Assembly: GCA_951394045.1 (NCBI GenBank)
Contig: OX595990.1
Coordinates: 2,844,549-2,908,548, forward strand
From: Nitzschia sp. DOCU1
Lineage: Eukaryota > Bacillariophyta > Bacillariophyceae > Bacillariales > Bacillariaceae
DNA length: 64,000 nucleotides
Direction of reading: 5' to 3'
Every line of letters begins with the position of its first letter. Within the stretch, counting starts at the first letter, position 1. The notes beneath the pieces were generated by a model that worked only from the letters and a program-made list of their open reading frames with translations, ran no database searches and was not told the origin of the DNA. Both the position numbers and the translations under genes were made by a program. This document shows, one piece after another, positions 28,880-40,373 of this stretch.

Positions 28880-30508
28880 ATGGCCGAGTACGAAGAAGAA
28901 GAAATCATCGAGGAAATCGTCGAAGATGGGCCACGCCCAGGATTATTGATTCTTGACATGTCGAATGATCAGATGAAAGGCGTCGCCTATAACAAAGACG
29001 CGGTAATTGCCAATATTGCGCAGCTTGCAACGAGTGACTTCTTTCATGTTTGCATTGATTCAAAGGCGGAAGTTGCTGGCTTTCGAGCCACTCAAAAGGG
29101 TGCACAACTTGTAGACGAACTTGCTGGGTTTGACCATTTGAATCATTTCCCAAAAAAGCAAGACTCAGCATTGACTAATCCATCTGTTTTGGAAACCCTG
29201 AAGAGCATTGGTGTCACGCATGTTTGCGTCTGCGGGACGAGCACCGATACATCGGTGTACGCGACTGCAAAGGATTTGGTGGCCAATGGATTTGAAATTT
29301 TTGTAGTCAAAGATGCCACTACGTCGAAGAACGGGAAATTTGGACATGATAAGGGTCTCCGAAGCATCCAAGGTGATTTTGGTGAGAATGTGGTTGTCGG
29401 AGTTGATGACCTCCTCGGGGAAGAAGAAATCGTCGAAGAAGAGGTTGTGGAAGACGACGAGGAATGGGTCGAAGAAGTTGTGGACGACGAATATGAGGAG
29501 GTTGTAGAAGAGTCGGAACACACAGCTGCAACTCCTGTGGCCCCGCGGGGTAAGCCTTCTTATCTCTCAAAGGGACCGGCGGCGAAGCCAGCAGTCGACG
29601 ACGCGGCTGAGAGGGCGCGTTTGGCCGATGCTGAGAAATTGGCAGCTCGCAAGAAGCAAGTTGACGCCAATCGTTTTGCTCATATCAAGCAAGCAAACGC
29701 GTCCGCACTGGCCAGTGCCGATGCCAAGCGCGCTGCCGATATTCAAAAGGATACGGAAGAAGCACAAAAATTTGCTCAGAACCTTCCACAGAACCAGAAA
29801 GCCCCACAGGCTGCAGCTCCTGCCCCCGCCAAGGCCGCAGCTCCTGCCGCAGCTCCTGCTCCTGCCGCAGCTCCTGCTCCTGCCGCAGCTGCAGCCAAAG
29901 CGCCTGCGAAAGCTGCGGCCCCAGCCCCCGCAGCAAAGAAGGAGAAAAGGGGTCTCCTCGGGTCTTTGTTTGGCGGACGAAGGAAGCAGGCCGCTGCTCC
30001 AGCTCCAGCGCCCGCTCCAAAGGCTGCTCCTGCCCCCGCACCTGCTCCCGCTCCTGCTCCGGTGCCCCCTCCAGCACCCAAGGCTGCACCGGCTCCCGCA
30101 CCAGCGCCTGCCCCGGCACCTGCTCCCGCACCTGCACCCAAGCCAGCTTCCGCCACTGCTGTTCCCGGGGGTGGCGCTGGTCAGAAAACATGGATCAAGC
30201 CACAGCCAGAAGGCCAGAAGAAGACAACCTATACCGCAGATGGTGCTGTTGCACAGCCTTTGGGAGTGAAAAAAATGGTTCAAGGCGATTCCGTCCAAGA
30301 GCGTATTGCGGGACTCCAGGCAGGTGGCATCCGCACTGTTCCTACGGGACCACGCAAGATGAAGACGCCCAAGATCGTGACCGACACAAAGGAAACCTGG
30401 GATCGAGAAGGAAATATCACGCGTGAAATTACTCGTTACATCACCGAGATCGATGGTACAAAGAGAACAGAGAAGGAGACTGTGAAGATTCCAGCCAAGA
30501 AGAAGTAG
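28880..30508 (+). CDS. Isochorismatase-fold protein with acidic linkers and Pro/Ala-rich tail; nucleophile Cys missing
   Basis: Intronless, 542 residues. After an acidic start (EEEEIIEEIVEDG), residues about 18-180 form an isochorismatase-like alpha/beta domain: LLILDMSND holds the family Asp, HFPKKQDSAL the family Lys, and VCGTSTDTSVYATAKDL is the segment where active members carry a Cys after TD; here the position reads Thr/Ser. Loss of the nucleophile suggests a non-hydrolytic or altered role. It is followed by a second acidic stretch (EEEIVEEEVVEDDEEWVEE), a charged helix (ARLADAEKLAARKKQVDANRF), long APAPAP runs around a short basic GLLGSLFGGRRK segment, and a C-terminal block with WDREGNITREITRYITEIDG. 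No targeting signal. Binding or scaffold function is inference. Confidence 0.82.
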   Translation: MAEYEEEEIIEEIVEDGPRPGLLILDMSNDQMKGVAYNKDAVIANIAQLATSDFFHVCIDSKAEVAGFRATQKGAQLVDELAGFDHLNHFPKKQDSALTNPSVLETLKSIGVTHVCVCGTSTDTSVYATAKDLVANGFEIFVVKDATTSKNGKFGHDKGLRSIQGDFGENVVVGVDDLLGEEEIVEEEVVEDDEEWVEEVVDDEYEEVVEESEHTAATPVAPRGKPSYLSKGPAAKPAVDDAAERARLADAEKLAARKKQVDANRFAHIKQANASALASADAKRAADIQKDTEEAQKFAQNLPQNQKAPQAAAPAPAKAAAPAAAPAPAAAPAPAAAAAKAPAKAAAPAPAAKKEKRGLLGSLFGGRRKQAAAPAPAPAPKAAPAPAPAPAPAPVPPPAPKAAPAPAPAPAPAPAPAPAPKPASATAVPGGGAGQKTWIKPQPEGQKKTTYTADGAVAQPLGVKKMVQGDSVQERIAGLQAGGIRTVPTGPRKMKTPKIVTDTKETWDREGNITREITRYITEIDGTKRTEKETVKIPAKKK

Positions 30509-30683
30509 ACTCATCTGGTTGAAATCGCTGTTTGGATTTACAAACAATATCTGTGACATTTTCCAAAAAGGGACAACGCCATTTTTTTAACCTGAATCGA
30601 ACTACCCTAAATGCAACTATGCAGAGAAAAACTGTAGCTACTAGTCTAGATCCTTCAGCTCTAACTGACAATACCTTCCAAGC

Positions 30684-31454
30684 TTATTCTGCGTCCTCAA
30701 TCTGCCGATTGATCGTTTGCACCAAGGATTTCACCATCCCCCGCACTTGCGCCTCCGTCAAAACCTGTGAATTCTTGATTGCATTTTGGATCAGTATCGT
30801 ATATTCTGGTCGTGTACTATGGATCCACAAAAAACCATTGACCCCGATGCAAACTTCAAACGACAACGACTTGCTCAATTCTTTCAAGACGACATTTTTC
30901 GGGTCGAGCAGCTCTCTCGCCAAGCCCAACGAGATTTTTGTGGTGGTTCCTCCCTTGAGTTCTCCATATGTCCCTTCATTGGTCATCCAATCTTTTCGTG
31001 GGATTCCACCGTCGTGAGGGCCCAGTTGACATGAAAGTGTTGGATCCATCGAATCTGGGACCGACTGCACACGGGCATACAAAAGCATGCCAGTCTGAAG
31101 ATTCGGTTTGTTGCGTTTTGTGGCCCCCTCAAAGCTCAAATTACTCAATAGAGCCGGGTGTGGTCCTCCGATATTGATTCGATGAACGTCTCCGCCGGCA
31201 CCATCATTGGCGACCCGATCTTCGACGATGCCCACCACGCGATCTTCTAATTGCGGGCGGTATCTTTGAATATTTTGCTGCACAAAGTACGTGTTATTCG
31301 ATCGTTGCTCGAGTCTACCGGCGCATGTTGACAGTATTCGATCGTTGTGGTATCGTAACCCTGTTCCCAGCTTTGGAACGCGCTTCTCCCGAGTGCTTAT
31401 ATGCACCGTCACATCGTCGCCTGGGAGCACAATCGTCAATGCAGCCGTCGCCAT
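30684..31454 (-). CDS. RRP40: Exosome complex component RRP40
   Basis: Intronless, 256 residues, the usual family length. RRP40 is one of the three S1/KH cap subunits of the RNA exosome and helps guide RNA to the nuclease core in nucleus and cytoplasm. The N-terminal IVLPGDDV block, the S1-like strand region (QNIQRYRPQLEDRVVGIVEDR through RINIGG) and the GMLLYARV strand are present. The KH part carries the hallmark G-x-N-G loop (EVCIGVNGFLWIHS). The GxNG motif and absence of an RRP4-type C-terminus favour RRP40 over RRP4. It is convergent with the gene ending at 30508 (175 bp apart). Confidence 0.88.
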   Translation of the reverse strand: MATAALTIVLPGDDVTVHISTREKRVPKLGTGLRYHNDRILSTCAGRLEQRSNNTYFVQQNIQRYRPQLEDRVVGIVEDRVANDGAGGDVHRINIGGPHPALLSNLSFEGATKRNKPNLQTGMLLYARVQSVPDSMDPTLSCQLGPHDGGIPRKDWMTNEGTYGELKGGTTTKISLGLARELLDPKNVVLKELSKSLSFEVCIGVNGFLWIHSTRPEYTILIQNAIKNSQVLTEAQVRGMVKSLVQTINRQIEDAE

Positions 31455-31902
31455 TTTTGTGCGAGGCTATTTGTAAATAAACGAAACTCTTACGAGGAGG
31501 AATCAATAACAGTGCGATGCTGGTCTGCTGTCACCACAAAACGTGTTGGGTGTTCTGACCTTTCGCTGTGTTGCAAGATTCGTCGCCCCATCATCATCGT
31601 CGTTCCCAGCTAATCGTCGCGACAAATTTTGCTTTTGATTGCCATTCGATTGGTTGTGGTCGTCCGTGTCGTTCCAACGACCTGCTGGACAGACGCAGTA
31701 ATCCTACTAATCAATCACTCGCGGGCCTCCTCCTTCGATCTCATCAGGCAGACTTACTACAGAACGCTCGAGGTTATGGTCTATCACCAGCCACTACCAC
31801 TTTACTAGAGTAGCCATTAATGCTGTAGCTAAAGCCTTTAGTATAGTCAATTTATAGAGATATGCTCGTTGGAAACCGTGGAGCTAGTCATGAGGGTGGG
31901 AA
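31455..31902. other. Intergenic region upstream of RRP40
   Basis: Contains the RRP40 promoter and the 3' flank of the membrane-protein gene ending at 31903. Nothing else recognised. Confidence 0.45.
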
Positions 31903-33859
31903 CTAATTCCGTCGACTAGTCTGCTGCTCTCGCTGAGAACGACCATGCGATGAAATAGTTCCACCAGCTGTATTGCCTCTCCACAACAGACCACTTGCCG
32001 ACGATACGGTTCTTTGCCTCCTGTGATGGGCGAACTCTCCATCTTGACGGAAATTGGTCTGTCGTAGAAACGCCTCGGACTCGGGATCCTCGAGCATTGG
32101 ATACCCGAATTCAGCAACATCGTCATCATCGTCACCCTCCCCCCGATCCAAAAGGCTGTTCGACCGTGTCGTCAAAACGCTCACCTCGCTAGCAGGAGCA
32201 ATCGGTGACGAATCTTCCAACATAATGTTCGAAGCATCTTCTCGAAGTGCAGCACTGCCGCCGATCGAACCGAACAAGTCACGCCGGGACACATTTTCAC
32301 CTCTGGATGACAGCGTGACGGCGGACGGTGCGGACGGTGGAATCAGTAGCTGAATACTAGACGGTTTTCGTGGGGGCATGTCGTCGGGATGTGTAGCTGA
32401 TGGGACGCTCAAGGCAGTGCGTCGCCCAGTTGGATAATCTGGGGCCTCCGGAAAGATCATTCGTCGCGTCTTGACCAGAGATGACCACAGTAGGACTTCG
32501 AATTCCTCTTTCACGTCAATCCCATCTAGGGCTAAGTAACCGACAAATGGATCCTCCATCACTTGCAAGCTCTCAAACAAGGCTGAAAGGCCAATGGCTG
32601 TGATCATTCCAAAAGATAATCCCACTGCCAGGGAATGCAAGTCAATTGCGACTTGCGCAAATCTCGGAGCGTAAAAAGGTGGTAGCAAAAAGGTAAATAT
32701 ACGAGCAAAGGAGCGCAATGCTTGTGGCGTTCGATACATTTTGTACATGCGCAGGCGTTCAATGGAATTCTGTAGAAATCGTTCGTACTGCCGAAGCCTT
32801 GAGACCTCTCCTGATGGCAGCCCTGCAGCTTTGATGCGCTCCGAATAAATGGTTAATCTCGTCATACGCTGTATCAGCATGGACTCGAGGAGCCGATATG
32901 CCACGTCAATAGTCCGAGCCGCCTCCCGACGCCCACTCTTTGTCAGCCGATGCCGAGTACGCGACGTTGTCGGTAGGGTCAAAAACCGAGACAGTTCATC
33001 GCCGATTCCCACGAGCTGTGACATGACCGCGTCACAATGTGCTAGAAAGTCTAAGGATTTACAATTTTCGCGCCCACCATTTTCAGGCCAATCCCATAAG
33101 CAATGCGCCAGATACAAATGATGGGCAAAACTTCGCATGTCAGCAATCACGACCAAGGCTCCTTCTCGTCGCGTAAAGGCCATGCCGATAGCAGTTGCCA
33201 ACTAGAGCCCCATAACGTGAGAGGCGATTCTTGGATATCATGAAAGTTCGCGACTTCAAACTGTTACTTACTGGGCTGGTCACGGCAAATACTAAAATGA
33301 TAAAGTCCATCCCGCCACCACTCCAATTCGACGCCCTTTTGTTTCCTGCGTCGTCCGTCTCCAAGCCATAATTGTACCAATACATTATCAAGCCGGCCGT
33401 CAAGCCACAAGTTATTATCGACTCCAAGGTAATGAGATAATATACCATGACCTTCAAGGCAGCCAGATTTCCTAACCACAAGAGTGCGATTGGATTTGTT
33501 GTTTCCTTTTCCCGGGCATTCTTTTCTCTTTCTTCAATGGTTATAACGGGAGGAGCATAGACAATCGTATCGGTACTGATATTTCCTTCAGCACGAGCTA
33601 CTTGTAAGAATTCCTTCCGTTGTACCTTCCATGATGACGACAGCGTGCCGGCATCTTTGAGACCGATAACTTTTTCTCTGGGAAACTTGCCAGGTTTTTT
33701 GATGGGGAGTGATGGGAAAGCAGTCGGTAAGGAAAGCTTTTTGGGTCGACGACGACTTTCCGTGAGATCGTCACGTTGACCTGACTCAATGTCCTCTTGC
33801 TGCTCCTCTTCGGCGTCTGGCGATTGTGTAGAATTGCTGGGGGCGCGTAAGGAAAACAT
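31903..33859 (-). CDS. Multi-pass membrane protein, possibly bestrophin-like
   Basis: Two exons, 33272-33859 and 31903-33201, with a 70-bp intron joining FAVTSP to LATAIGMAFTRREGALV in frame; 628 residues from ATG 33859. Hydrophobic spans: two in the middle of exon 1 (LAALKVMVYYLITLESII and the following TCGLTAGLIMYW), one across the splice (FIILVFAVTSPLATAIGMAF), and two later (IFTFLLPPFYAPRF and LAVGLSFGMITAIGLSALF). A TRREGAL segment after the third span and DPFVGYLALDGIDVKEEFE after the last recall bestrophin-like anion-channel relatives in stramenopiles; this is a weak resemblance. The C-terminal 170 residues are a low-complexity, Ser-rich cytoplasmic tail. Divergent from UNC50 (575 bp between starts). 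Confidence 0.7.
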
Positions 33860-34434
33860 AGTCGGGGTGGTCACGCTATTGCAAATGCGGTGAAGGATGG
33901 TTTATGTAGCTGAGAGATTGTCTTCTTGCTTCTTTTACGGGTTTGGTGTATAAGCTACTTCATCGATGGTTGATGGATGTAAAGTCGTTGACGATATTAT
34001 GGAGATGGGCAAGGTGACACCATGGACGAACGCACATTACATCATCGATGATTGTCTTTGTGTCTGAAAGTGGCACGCAGTTCCTAAAAAGATGACGAGT
34101 GAGAGAGTGAGTCGCTTCTCATCCGTGTTCGCGCGCTCATGACGTACTTCAACTATGTACGTAGATAGATACTAGGTATATGAACAGACAATTTTAACCC
34201 CAATATCCGGGTGCTTTCCGCTATCCTGCTCTCATTTCGTGACCGTTCTCGCGGCGGCTTGGTAGGCGGCTCGCATCGCATTGCACGTGAGGGCACAGCT
34301 TCTGGCGTTCATATCATCTTTGTTATTCCTCTCGAGATAACATCCTTTGCCCGAAACGTCTTCTTGGTTGCCCCTCTCGGATAAAAGAGGCAACGCAAGA
34401 GTTTCGTTAAAACCGGTTCAAGATAGACGATACA
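33860..34434. other. Divergent promoter region
   Basis: Separates the minus-strand membrane-protein gene and the plus-strand UNC50 gene; likely a shared promoter. No RNA gene seen. Confidence 0.45.
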
Positions 34435-35326
34435 ATGACCGACGCGGCCCGCCATCGTTTGACCGTTCCTTCAGGGGCAGATCCTTTGGCGGCCGCCCGA
34501 AAAACAGTGGCGGCTGCGTCGGGGGGATCCTCCTCCCGATCCTCTCAGTACATTTCAAGACTGACGGACTTTCGTCAAATGGATATTCAGAGTGCCATGG
34601 ATCAAATGAAAACGCTCTTGTCCACTCGCCCGCACGTGGTGTACAAGACGTCGTATTATCGAAAACAAACCAAGAACCACTGGGCCAGGGACGACCCGGC
34701 CTTTGTGGCGTTACAACTGGTGTTCTTGGTGATTGCGAGTATTGCATATGCGGTGAGCTTTCGAGCGCCGCTTTCGGAAAGTATCGCCTTTATGCTGTAT
34801 TCAATTCTCTTTAACTGGCTGGGATGTGGTGCCATTTTGGCGTCGGTGGGGAGGGAAATTGCGAACCGGCACTTGACAGATCACAAGTCGTCTAGTCATG
34901 TGCGACAATCAGTGGAGTGGCTCTACGCATTCGATATTCATTGCAATGCCTTCTTTCCTGTCTTTGTACTGCTATGTAAGTGCTGCCGTATCTTTTACGA
35001 TGGATTTTCTTCGCCAGCTGGTTTGTTTCTCATCTGCTTTTCTTCATCCCTTCACAGACGGAGTTCAATTCTTTCTGCTGCCACTGGTTCTAGGAAAGTC
35101 ATTGTTCGCACTGTTAGTTAGCAATACACTCTATGCTGCGGGCTTTGCTTGGTACTGGTACATTACGCATCTTGGATATCGGGCATTACCCTTCTTATCA
35201 CAAACCGAAGTCTTTCTCTTTCCCATTGCAGCGATTGCGCTGGTCTATGTCTTGAATCTCATTGGGTATCCGTTTGGACTAGGTTGGAACGCCTCCCGAA
35301 TCATGGCCCATATCTACTTTGATTAG
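34435..35326 (+). CDS. UNC50: UNC-50 family Golgi membrane protein
   Basis: Two exons, 34435-34975 and 35058-35326, with an 82-bp intron splitting a TAC codon; 269 residues. UNC50 proteins are multi-pass inner-nuclear/Golgi membrane proteins required for assembly and traffic of selected membrane proteins. The family signature lies at the splice (EWLYAFDIHCNAFFPVFVLLYGVQFFLLPL). Five further hydrophobic spans are visible (FVALQLVFLVIASIAYAV, SIAFMLYSILFNWLGCGAIL, LFALLVSNTLYAAGFAWYWY, VFLFPIAAIALVYVLNLIGY). The start ATG is preceded by a clean leader; a Ser/Ala-rich N-terminus of about 40 residues precedes the conserved part. Its stop is 68 bp from that of the convergent endonuclease gene. Confidence 0.93.
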
Positions 35327-35394
35327 AGAATATATTTACAAAGCAATACTACTACTAGGGCAAAGCAAATCCATTGTAGAAAAGTGTAAACCGG

Positions 35395-37170
35395 TTATAG
35401 CATTACAACAGCCATGAACCACATGGTGGTCATTACATATTGATTAGAGATCCAAATGTTTCCGGCACTTATTTCGTCCAGAACCTCCCCGTCATCTGGG
35501 CTCAGGTTGTTGATAGCGATGTTGGACTTTGTGTCTTCGTGAACCACAAATGCTCCAACGGAATACACGAATCGTTCCGTGTTGGATCCTTCCCAGTTGT
35601 CACTATCTGCTAGCGCAGTCAAGAGCTCCATCTTGGTTCCTTCGGTGGTTCCCGTGTAGACAAGATTGTCCCAGCCTGGGTCAACCTCAATGGCACCAAA
35701 TGTCGACAGCGATTCTGGCTTGCGACTCGCACTGGTATCCAACTCGGCCGAAGTGTCACTGTCATCGTCTGTCCAGGTTCCAACAATGAGTCCACCCAAA
35801 TGATGGATACTTCCATCATTCGCCATACAATACAAAAGGATAGAGTCACCGGCAGTGGACAAGGCAAACGAACCACTACCTACCGACTCCCAAGACGCGC
35901 CATAAAATCCGGAGTCGTCACCATAGCCAAAGATAGTTCCTTTTGGCAAATCAGCGCTTAAGATCAGCTAGTAGTAAACACAGAGAATCAAAAAGAATAT
36001 CAGTTTCAGACTTGGTTTTGTCAGCAATACACGATTCTGAAACTTTACCTCGAGAGTGCCTTCATTGGAAAGAAAGTCCGATCCTGTCCAGGCGTTATCG
36101 GTCAAGAAGAGTTGCAGGCCTCGAGGCAAGTCGTCCAGGGCGACCAACACCACCGAATCTGGATTATCCGAACTTAAGCTGACAACCTGCACATCTCCAG
36201 GACTGAAGTCATCGCAGGTGAGAGCCGCGCCAATGGGTGACGCCGCCGGAGCAGTGGTGGTTGTTGGCGCCAAAGTAGTAGTCGTAGGAGTTTGCGCTTC
36301 ACCACCGCAGTTGTATGGTTTCTCTGCTGGATCACCATGGAGTCGAAATGCTAATTCGGGAAAATCGACAAACACATTGCGGTTGCCTTGCCAGCGCGAA
36401 CATACCCTTTCATTTCGTAGTCGCTCGGGGTCGTCGGGTGGATCTTCCGCATGCCATTGCAGCAAATCGGACAGATACGCCATTTGGTTTGAAAGATTAT
36501 CATCAGGACAATCCGTCAGCTCCAAGACATTAGTATTTGCTTCATCAGTCCACGCATAACGCAGCTTCATGTACAGTATCGCTCTTGCTATGTCACCCCG
36601 GACGCTGGCAGGTGGCAAGAACATGGCGCCATCCAGTGCCGTATCGCTGGCAGCCTCGTCATTGGCAGGACGACTGGTACAAACGTCCTCGCAATCTCCG
36701 AAAAAACGATTGTTGCGTGCCGCGTTGTTGGAATAGTCCGATGGTCGCAAGTGATGAACATCCGTATAGTCAGGCCCACTAGTCCCAACCCCACGGCTTT
36801 TGGGCCACAAATGCTCGCGATTCCAAGTCTCGGCGGTACCATACGGCATTGCAGGAACAGTAACGTCACGATATATCAAGTGAATCATCTCTCCGTCCGA
36901 GTCTAAATCAATCAAAGCATCCCAGACATCTTCTTGAGACGAACTGGTGTAGGGCAGGACGTTTCGATGTGTTTCGCGTACGAGCAATGAAAGTTGCCCT
37001 TGATCGAAAAGGATCAACTGCTGTTGCTCGTCCACGAATCCATCGTAATAGGTTTCAATGGCACAATCGAAAAAGAGGGTGTCGTCTTCTTGCGCACGGG
37101 AAACGGACTCATCATTGGCGAGAAGAATGAGGAAGGAAACGGTCCAAACACTTGATCGGGGGAAGAACAT
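35395..37170 (-). CDS. Secreted endonuclease I (EndA/NucM) family protein with C-terminal extra domain
   Basis: Two exons, 36049-37170 and 35395-35967, with an 81-bp intron; 564 residues. An N-terminal signal peptide (SSVWTVSFLILLA before the acidic EDD start) directs secretion. Residues about 40-275 are an endonuclease I domain with the catalytic-site block WNREHLWPKSRG, DVHHLRPSD, and NNRFFGDC; these are non-specific DNA/RNA nucleases with a beta-beta-alpha-metal centre. A Thr-rich linker (TPTTTTLAPTTTT) leads to a C-terminal domain in which LTDNAWTGSDF and DLPKGTIFGYGDDS sit on either side of the intron; that domain is common in secreted proteins and of unknown function here. The short hydrophobic C-terminus could be a GPI signal. 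A phosphate-scavenging role is inference. Confidence 0.88.
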
Positions 37171-37903
37171 TGCTGCTGGTATTGTTCAATTTGTCCACCG
37201 AAAACTCTTTGTGAGCATGCCGTTTAATGCCAGTCTCGTCTCCATTCTTATTCTTTCGTGTTATCTTTCATCATTCGTAAGCTCGTGAATCCAGAAGCTA
37301 TATTGCAAACCCAATCTTGACGGCAACTCATCTTGAGTATGCCGCTCGGAAGCAAAATCTCTTTGATGCCAGCGGCAGGGGAACCTCCTCCCTCCAACAA
37401 AAGGGGGAGAAGGCACGCGCGTTTTTAAGAGACATTTTCTTGGGCCTGCTCTGTACCTGAGTTTTTCTCGGTTGTTGACACCACTACGACAGACTTGTTC
37501 GCCAATAAGTGTCGCAATGATGTCGTACACTAATGTACTTACCACCTTCATGCATGTCGCCTGAGTTGGCCGGGGACTGAAAGAAGGCCAACACATAATA
37601 ATGTGTTGAAGAACACAGAACGGTGCGAAAGCTACCAAGAGCGTGCCAAATACAGACTACGCTTGCACGTGTCATCGTGCTAAAAAAAATCATCACGGAG
37701 GCAGGTGTTTAGTGCCCGATCCACCCCCAGGCTTACTGTGTAACTTACAAACCCCTTCATCGACAAAAGACTGGTGCGAGACCGGAGCACTTGACTCGAC
37801 TCGTTATCCCGACAGACCCTACGTTGTTTTTAGACTCCGCTTGTGAGTCAACAACTCTATTTCCACCAGCAAGCTACATACAGTTAATAAGCATTTTCGT
37901 AAC
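37171..37903. other. Divergent promoter region
   Basis: Between the endonuclease and RCHY1-like starts. No conserved coding or RNA feature seen. Confidence 0.45.
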
Positions 37904-39169
37904 ATGGCGGACGATGACTTCATTCAAGAAGACATTGATATGGCGGACAGCGACGATGATGACGATGACGATGACCTCGATGATGACGATGAAGACGAAG
38001 GCGATGACATGAACGATGATCCGCCGCCGCCGCAACCAGAGCCCGTGGAAGAAGATGCCGCGATTGCACGTAGACGAGCGATTCAGCAAATTATGCGGGA
38101 TAACACCATCGGTGAGCAGGAGAAACGCATGCGGATCCAATCGTTAATGAGCGGAAACAGGACAGAAGTTGCCCCTCCCCCGGCACCAGTGCTTCCGCAG
38201 CCCGAAGGAAACGCGGCATGTGTGCACTACGAGAGAAACTGCAACATTGTGGCTCCGTGCTGTAACCGACCCTTTGGTTGCCGTATCTGCCACGATGAGT
38301 TAAGTCCACCCGGCCATCCACCTATGAATCGTTTCCTCGTTCGAGAAGTAGTATGCAAGCTGTGCAACACGCGGCAGGCAGCAGGGTACGTCTGAAATAC
38401 GACCGATATCGTTAATGCCGTGGTTTCTCGTTCTCACATTTTTTGCCTTGTACAGGAACCAGTGCATCAACTGCCAGACTATCTTTGGAGAATACCATTG
38501 TAACTTGTGCAACCTGTGGATGTCCCTGGTAAGTGTTCCCTAGCATCAGGGTGTTTTATTCTGGAAGCGAATCTTTCCGTATTCTCATATCGTCGTTCAT
38601 TTCTTTATCATGAACAGTCCAAGAAACCATTTCATTGTGTTCAATGCGGATTTTGTCGCGTGGGTGGTGTGGATGCCTTTCGCCACTGTGATGAATGTTG
38701 CATGTGCATTTCCGTAAGTGTATTCGATACGCATCAATGTTTCAAGGACAAATACAAGAACAATTGCCCGGTGTGTCGTGAGGACATGTTTTCGTCCCGT
38801 CAGTCGCCGCAGGACTTGCCGTGTGGACACGCTATTCATGCCCACTGTTTCCGTAAGTTGGCTGGATTTGATTACCGCTGTCCGATTTGCAAAAAGACGG
38901 TCGTTTCGCAACAATCCATGGCGGCGGCATGGGAAGCTCGCGCTAGAGATATTGCAGAGCACCCCATGCCCAGTGACTTGCAGCGTGTGGTGGACATCAT
39001 GTGCAACGATTGCGAAACGAAGAGTCATCGACGCAACTGGCACTTTTTAGGAATTCAATGCCCGCAGTGCAACTCATTCAATACAGTGGTGGAGCAGGTT
39101 CTGAGTTCTGGACCGAACGCTGGAGACGCCCAGAACAATGGCAACAACGCCACGAGTGGGTCCGCATAG
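37904..39169 (+). CDS. RCHY1: CHY and RING zinc-finger E3 ubiquitin ligase (RCHY1/PIRH2 type)
   Basis: Three exons, 37904-38385, 38456-38528 and 38618-39169, with introns of 70 and 89 bp; 368 residues. After a highly acidic start, the CHY zinc finger begins CVHYERNCNIVAPCC and continues FGCRICHDEL. A CTCHY finger follows (NQCINCQTIFGEYHCNLCNLW then HCVQCGFCRVGG). The C3H2C3 RING is CPVCREDMF to HCFRKLAGFDYRCPICKK, and a small C-terminal zinc ribbon reads CNDCETKSH and IQCPQCNS. This set defines RCHY1-type E3 ligases that transfer ubiquitin from E2 enzymes. The GTAAGT at 38714 is not used, because reading through keeps the DTHQCF and CPVC blocks as in relatives. Confidence 0.94.
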
Positions 39170-39689
39170 TGATTAGAAACTGAAATGATGTTGGCGGGAA
39201 CGGGAGATATACGAATGGAGCTGATTCCAGTTACCGAAGAACAGTCTGTTTCGGGAGTACGATGGTCGTGGGCGTTCTAGCAAGTAATAGGCAAAGCGGG
39301 GTGCAGTAGTGTATAACTTCATCCGTTTAAAATGCATGTTCTTCACGAAAAAGCCAAATTGAGTCTAGGGGGTGGTACATTCAGTGCTGTAGTGCGTCTC
39401 GTGCTTCTGTGAAATTTGTACGTTACTTGAAGGCAACGGGATCAACCCGCGCTAATAGCTACTGGTAGAGTGCTGAAGATGAGAACTTCGAAAGAAAGCA
39501 ACCAATCTTTCATATACTAGTGCATGGACCCTTCATCGATGTCGACGGCCACCGCTCTGTTTGATCCAGTGCCAGCATACGCTTCCATCAAGTTCCGAAA
39601 TATAAGTCGTCTTCTAACTTGGCAATAAAATGTCGATTTGCTGCTATATTACCGAGAAGCTAGTATTATCAAAGTTTCCTCGCCTCACT
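39170..39689. other. Convergent intergenic region
   Basis: Between the RCHY1-like stop and the AP-1 sigma stop. Nothing recognised. Confidence 0.4.
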
Positions 39690-40373
39690 TTACCTCATCG
39701 GACCCGCCCCAGTACGTCGTCCAGGCTTGCGTCCCAGCTGAAACTGTTCCTGGAAACTTAATCCATCATCCAACTGGGTCGCCGTATCCTCTCCTGGCCT
39801 CATCATTTCTTCGACTAACTCTTCGGCTTCTACAATCGCCTTGAGAACCTCACGCTTGTTGCTTTCACACAGTCTTCCACCAATGAACATTTCAAAGAGA
39901 ATCAAAAGTGACTTGTGCAAGGAAAAGACTAGATCCAACTCGCAGACTATTCACAAAAGACGATTGCAAAGCGATGAGAGAAGGCGGGTGTCAGATTTTT
40001 TCATTCCTCTAGATATTTGGCGTTGCATGGTTGCAGACTTACCCGAATTAAAGTAACCATCCAATGCTTCAACAAACAGGTGAATTTGCTCCAACACAAT
40101 GAGTTCATTCATCCCCAGCGGAACGCCCACAACAAAATACAAACTGGCATAGCGACGGTAGACAAACTTGTATGTTCCTTTCTCGATAATGTTGCACATT
40201 TTAGGAGCCCGGGGCAAAATGTCTCCAGCGATATCTCGCAAGATGCGTCGCTTCTCGCTCTCGGTGTAGCTCGAAAAAAATTCGCTCAATCGGATTTTGC
40301 CCTGGCGACTCATCAGGACAATGAAATTCCAGCCGACTTGAGCAAAGGCCGAGTTGCTTTCTTGATCTTCCAT
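39690..40373 (-). CDS. AP1S: AP-1 clathrin adaptor sigma subunit
   Basis: Two exons, 40043-40373 and 39690-39946, with a 96-bp intron splitting a GTC codon; 195 residues. Sigma subunits form the small core of the AP complexes, which sort cargo at the trans-Golgi and endosomes. The protein shows NFIVLMSRQGKIRLSEFF, ILRDIAGDILPRAPKMCNIIE, YKFVYRRYASLYFVVGV, LEQIHLFVEALDGYF and, across the splice, VCELDLVFSLHKSLLIL. The RxPKxCN block and the ExSNK segment favour AP-1 sigma; AP-4 sigma is the next candidate because of YFVVGV. About 40 extra residues (Gly/Arg-rich) follow the normal end. Divergent from the gene at 40753, 379 bp between starts. Confidence 0.88.

Noticed and set aside
29567..30559. 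Long minus-strand and alternate-frame ORFs over the Pro/Ala-rich gene
   Set aside because: Low-complexity mirror images of the APAP repeats; the plus frame has the recognisable fold and termini.
38714..38760. Extra intron in the RCHY1-like gene at the GTAAGT after CMCIS
   Set aside because: Reading through keeps the frame and the DTHQCF block expected before the RING; no fitting acceptor follows.
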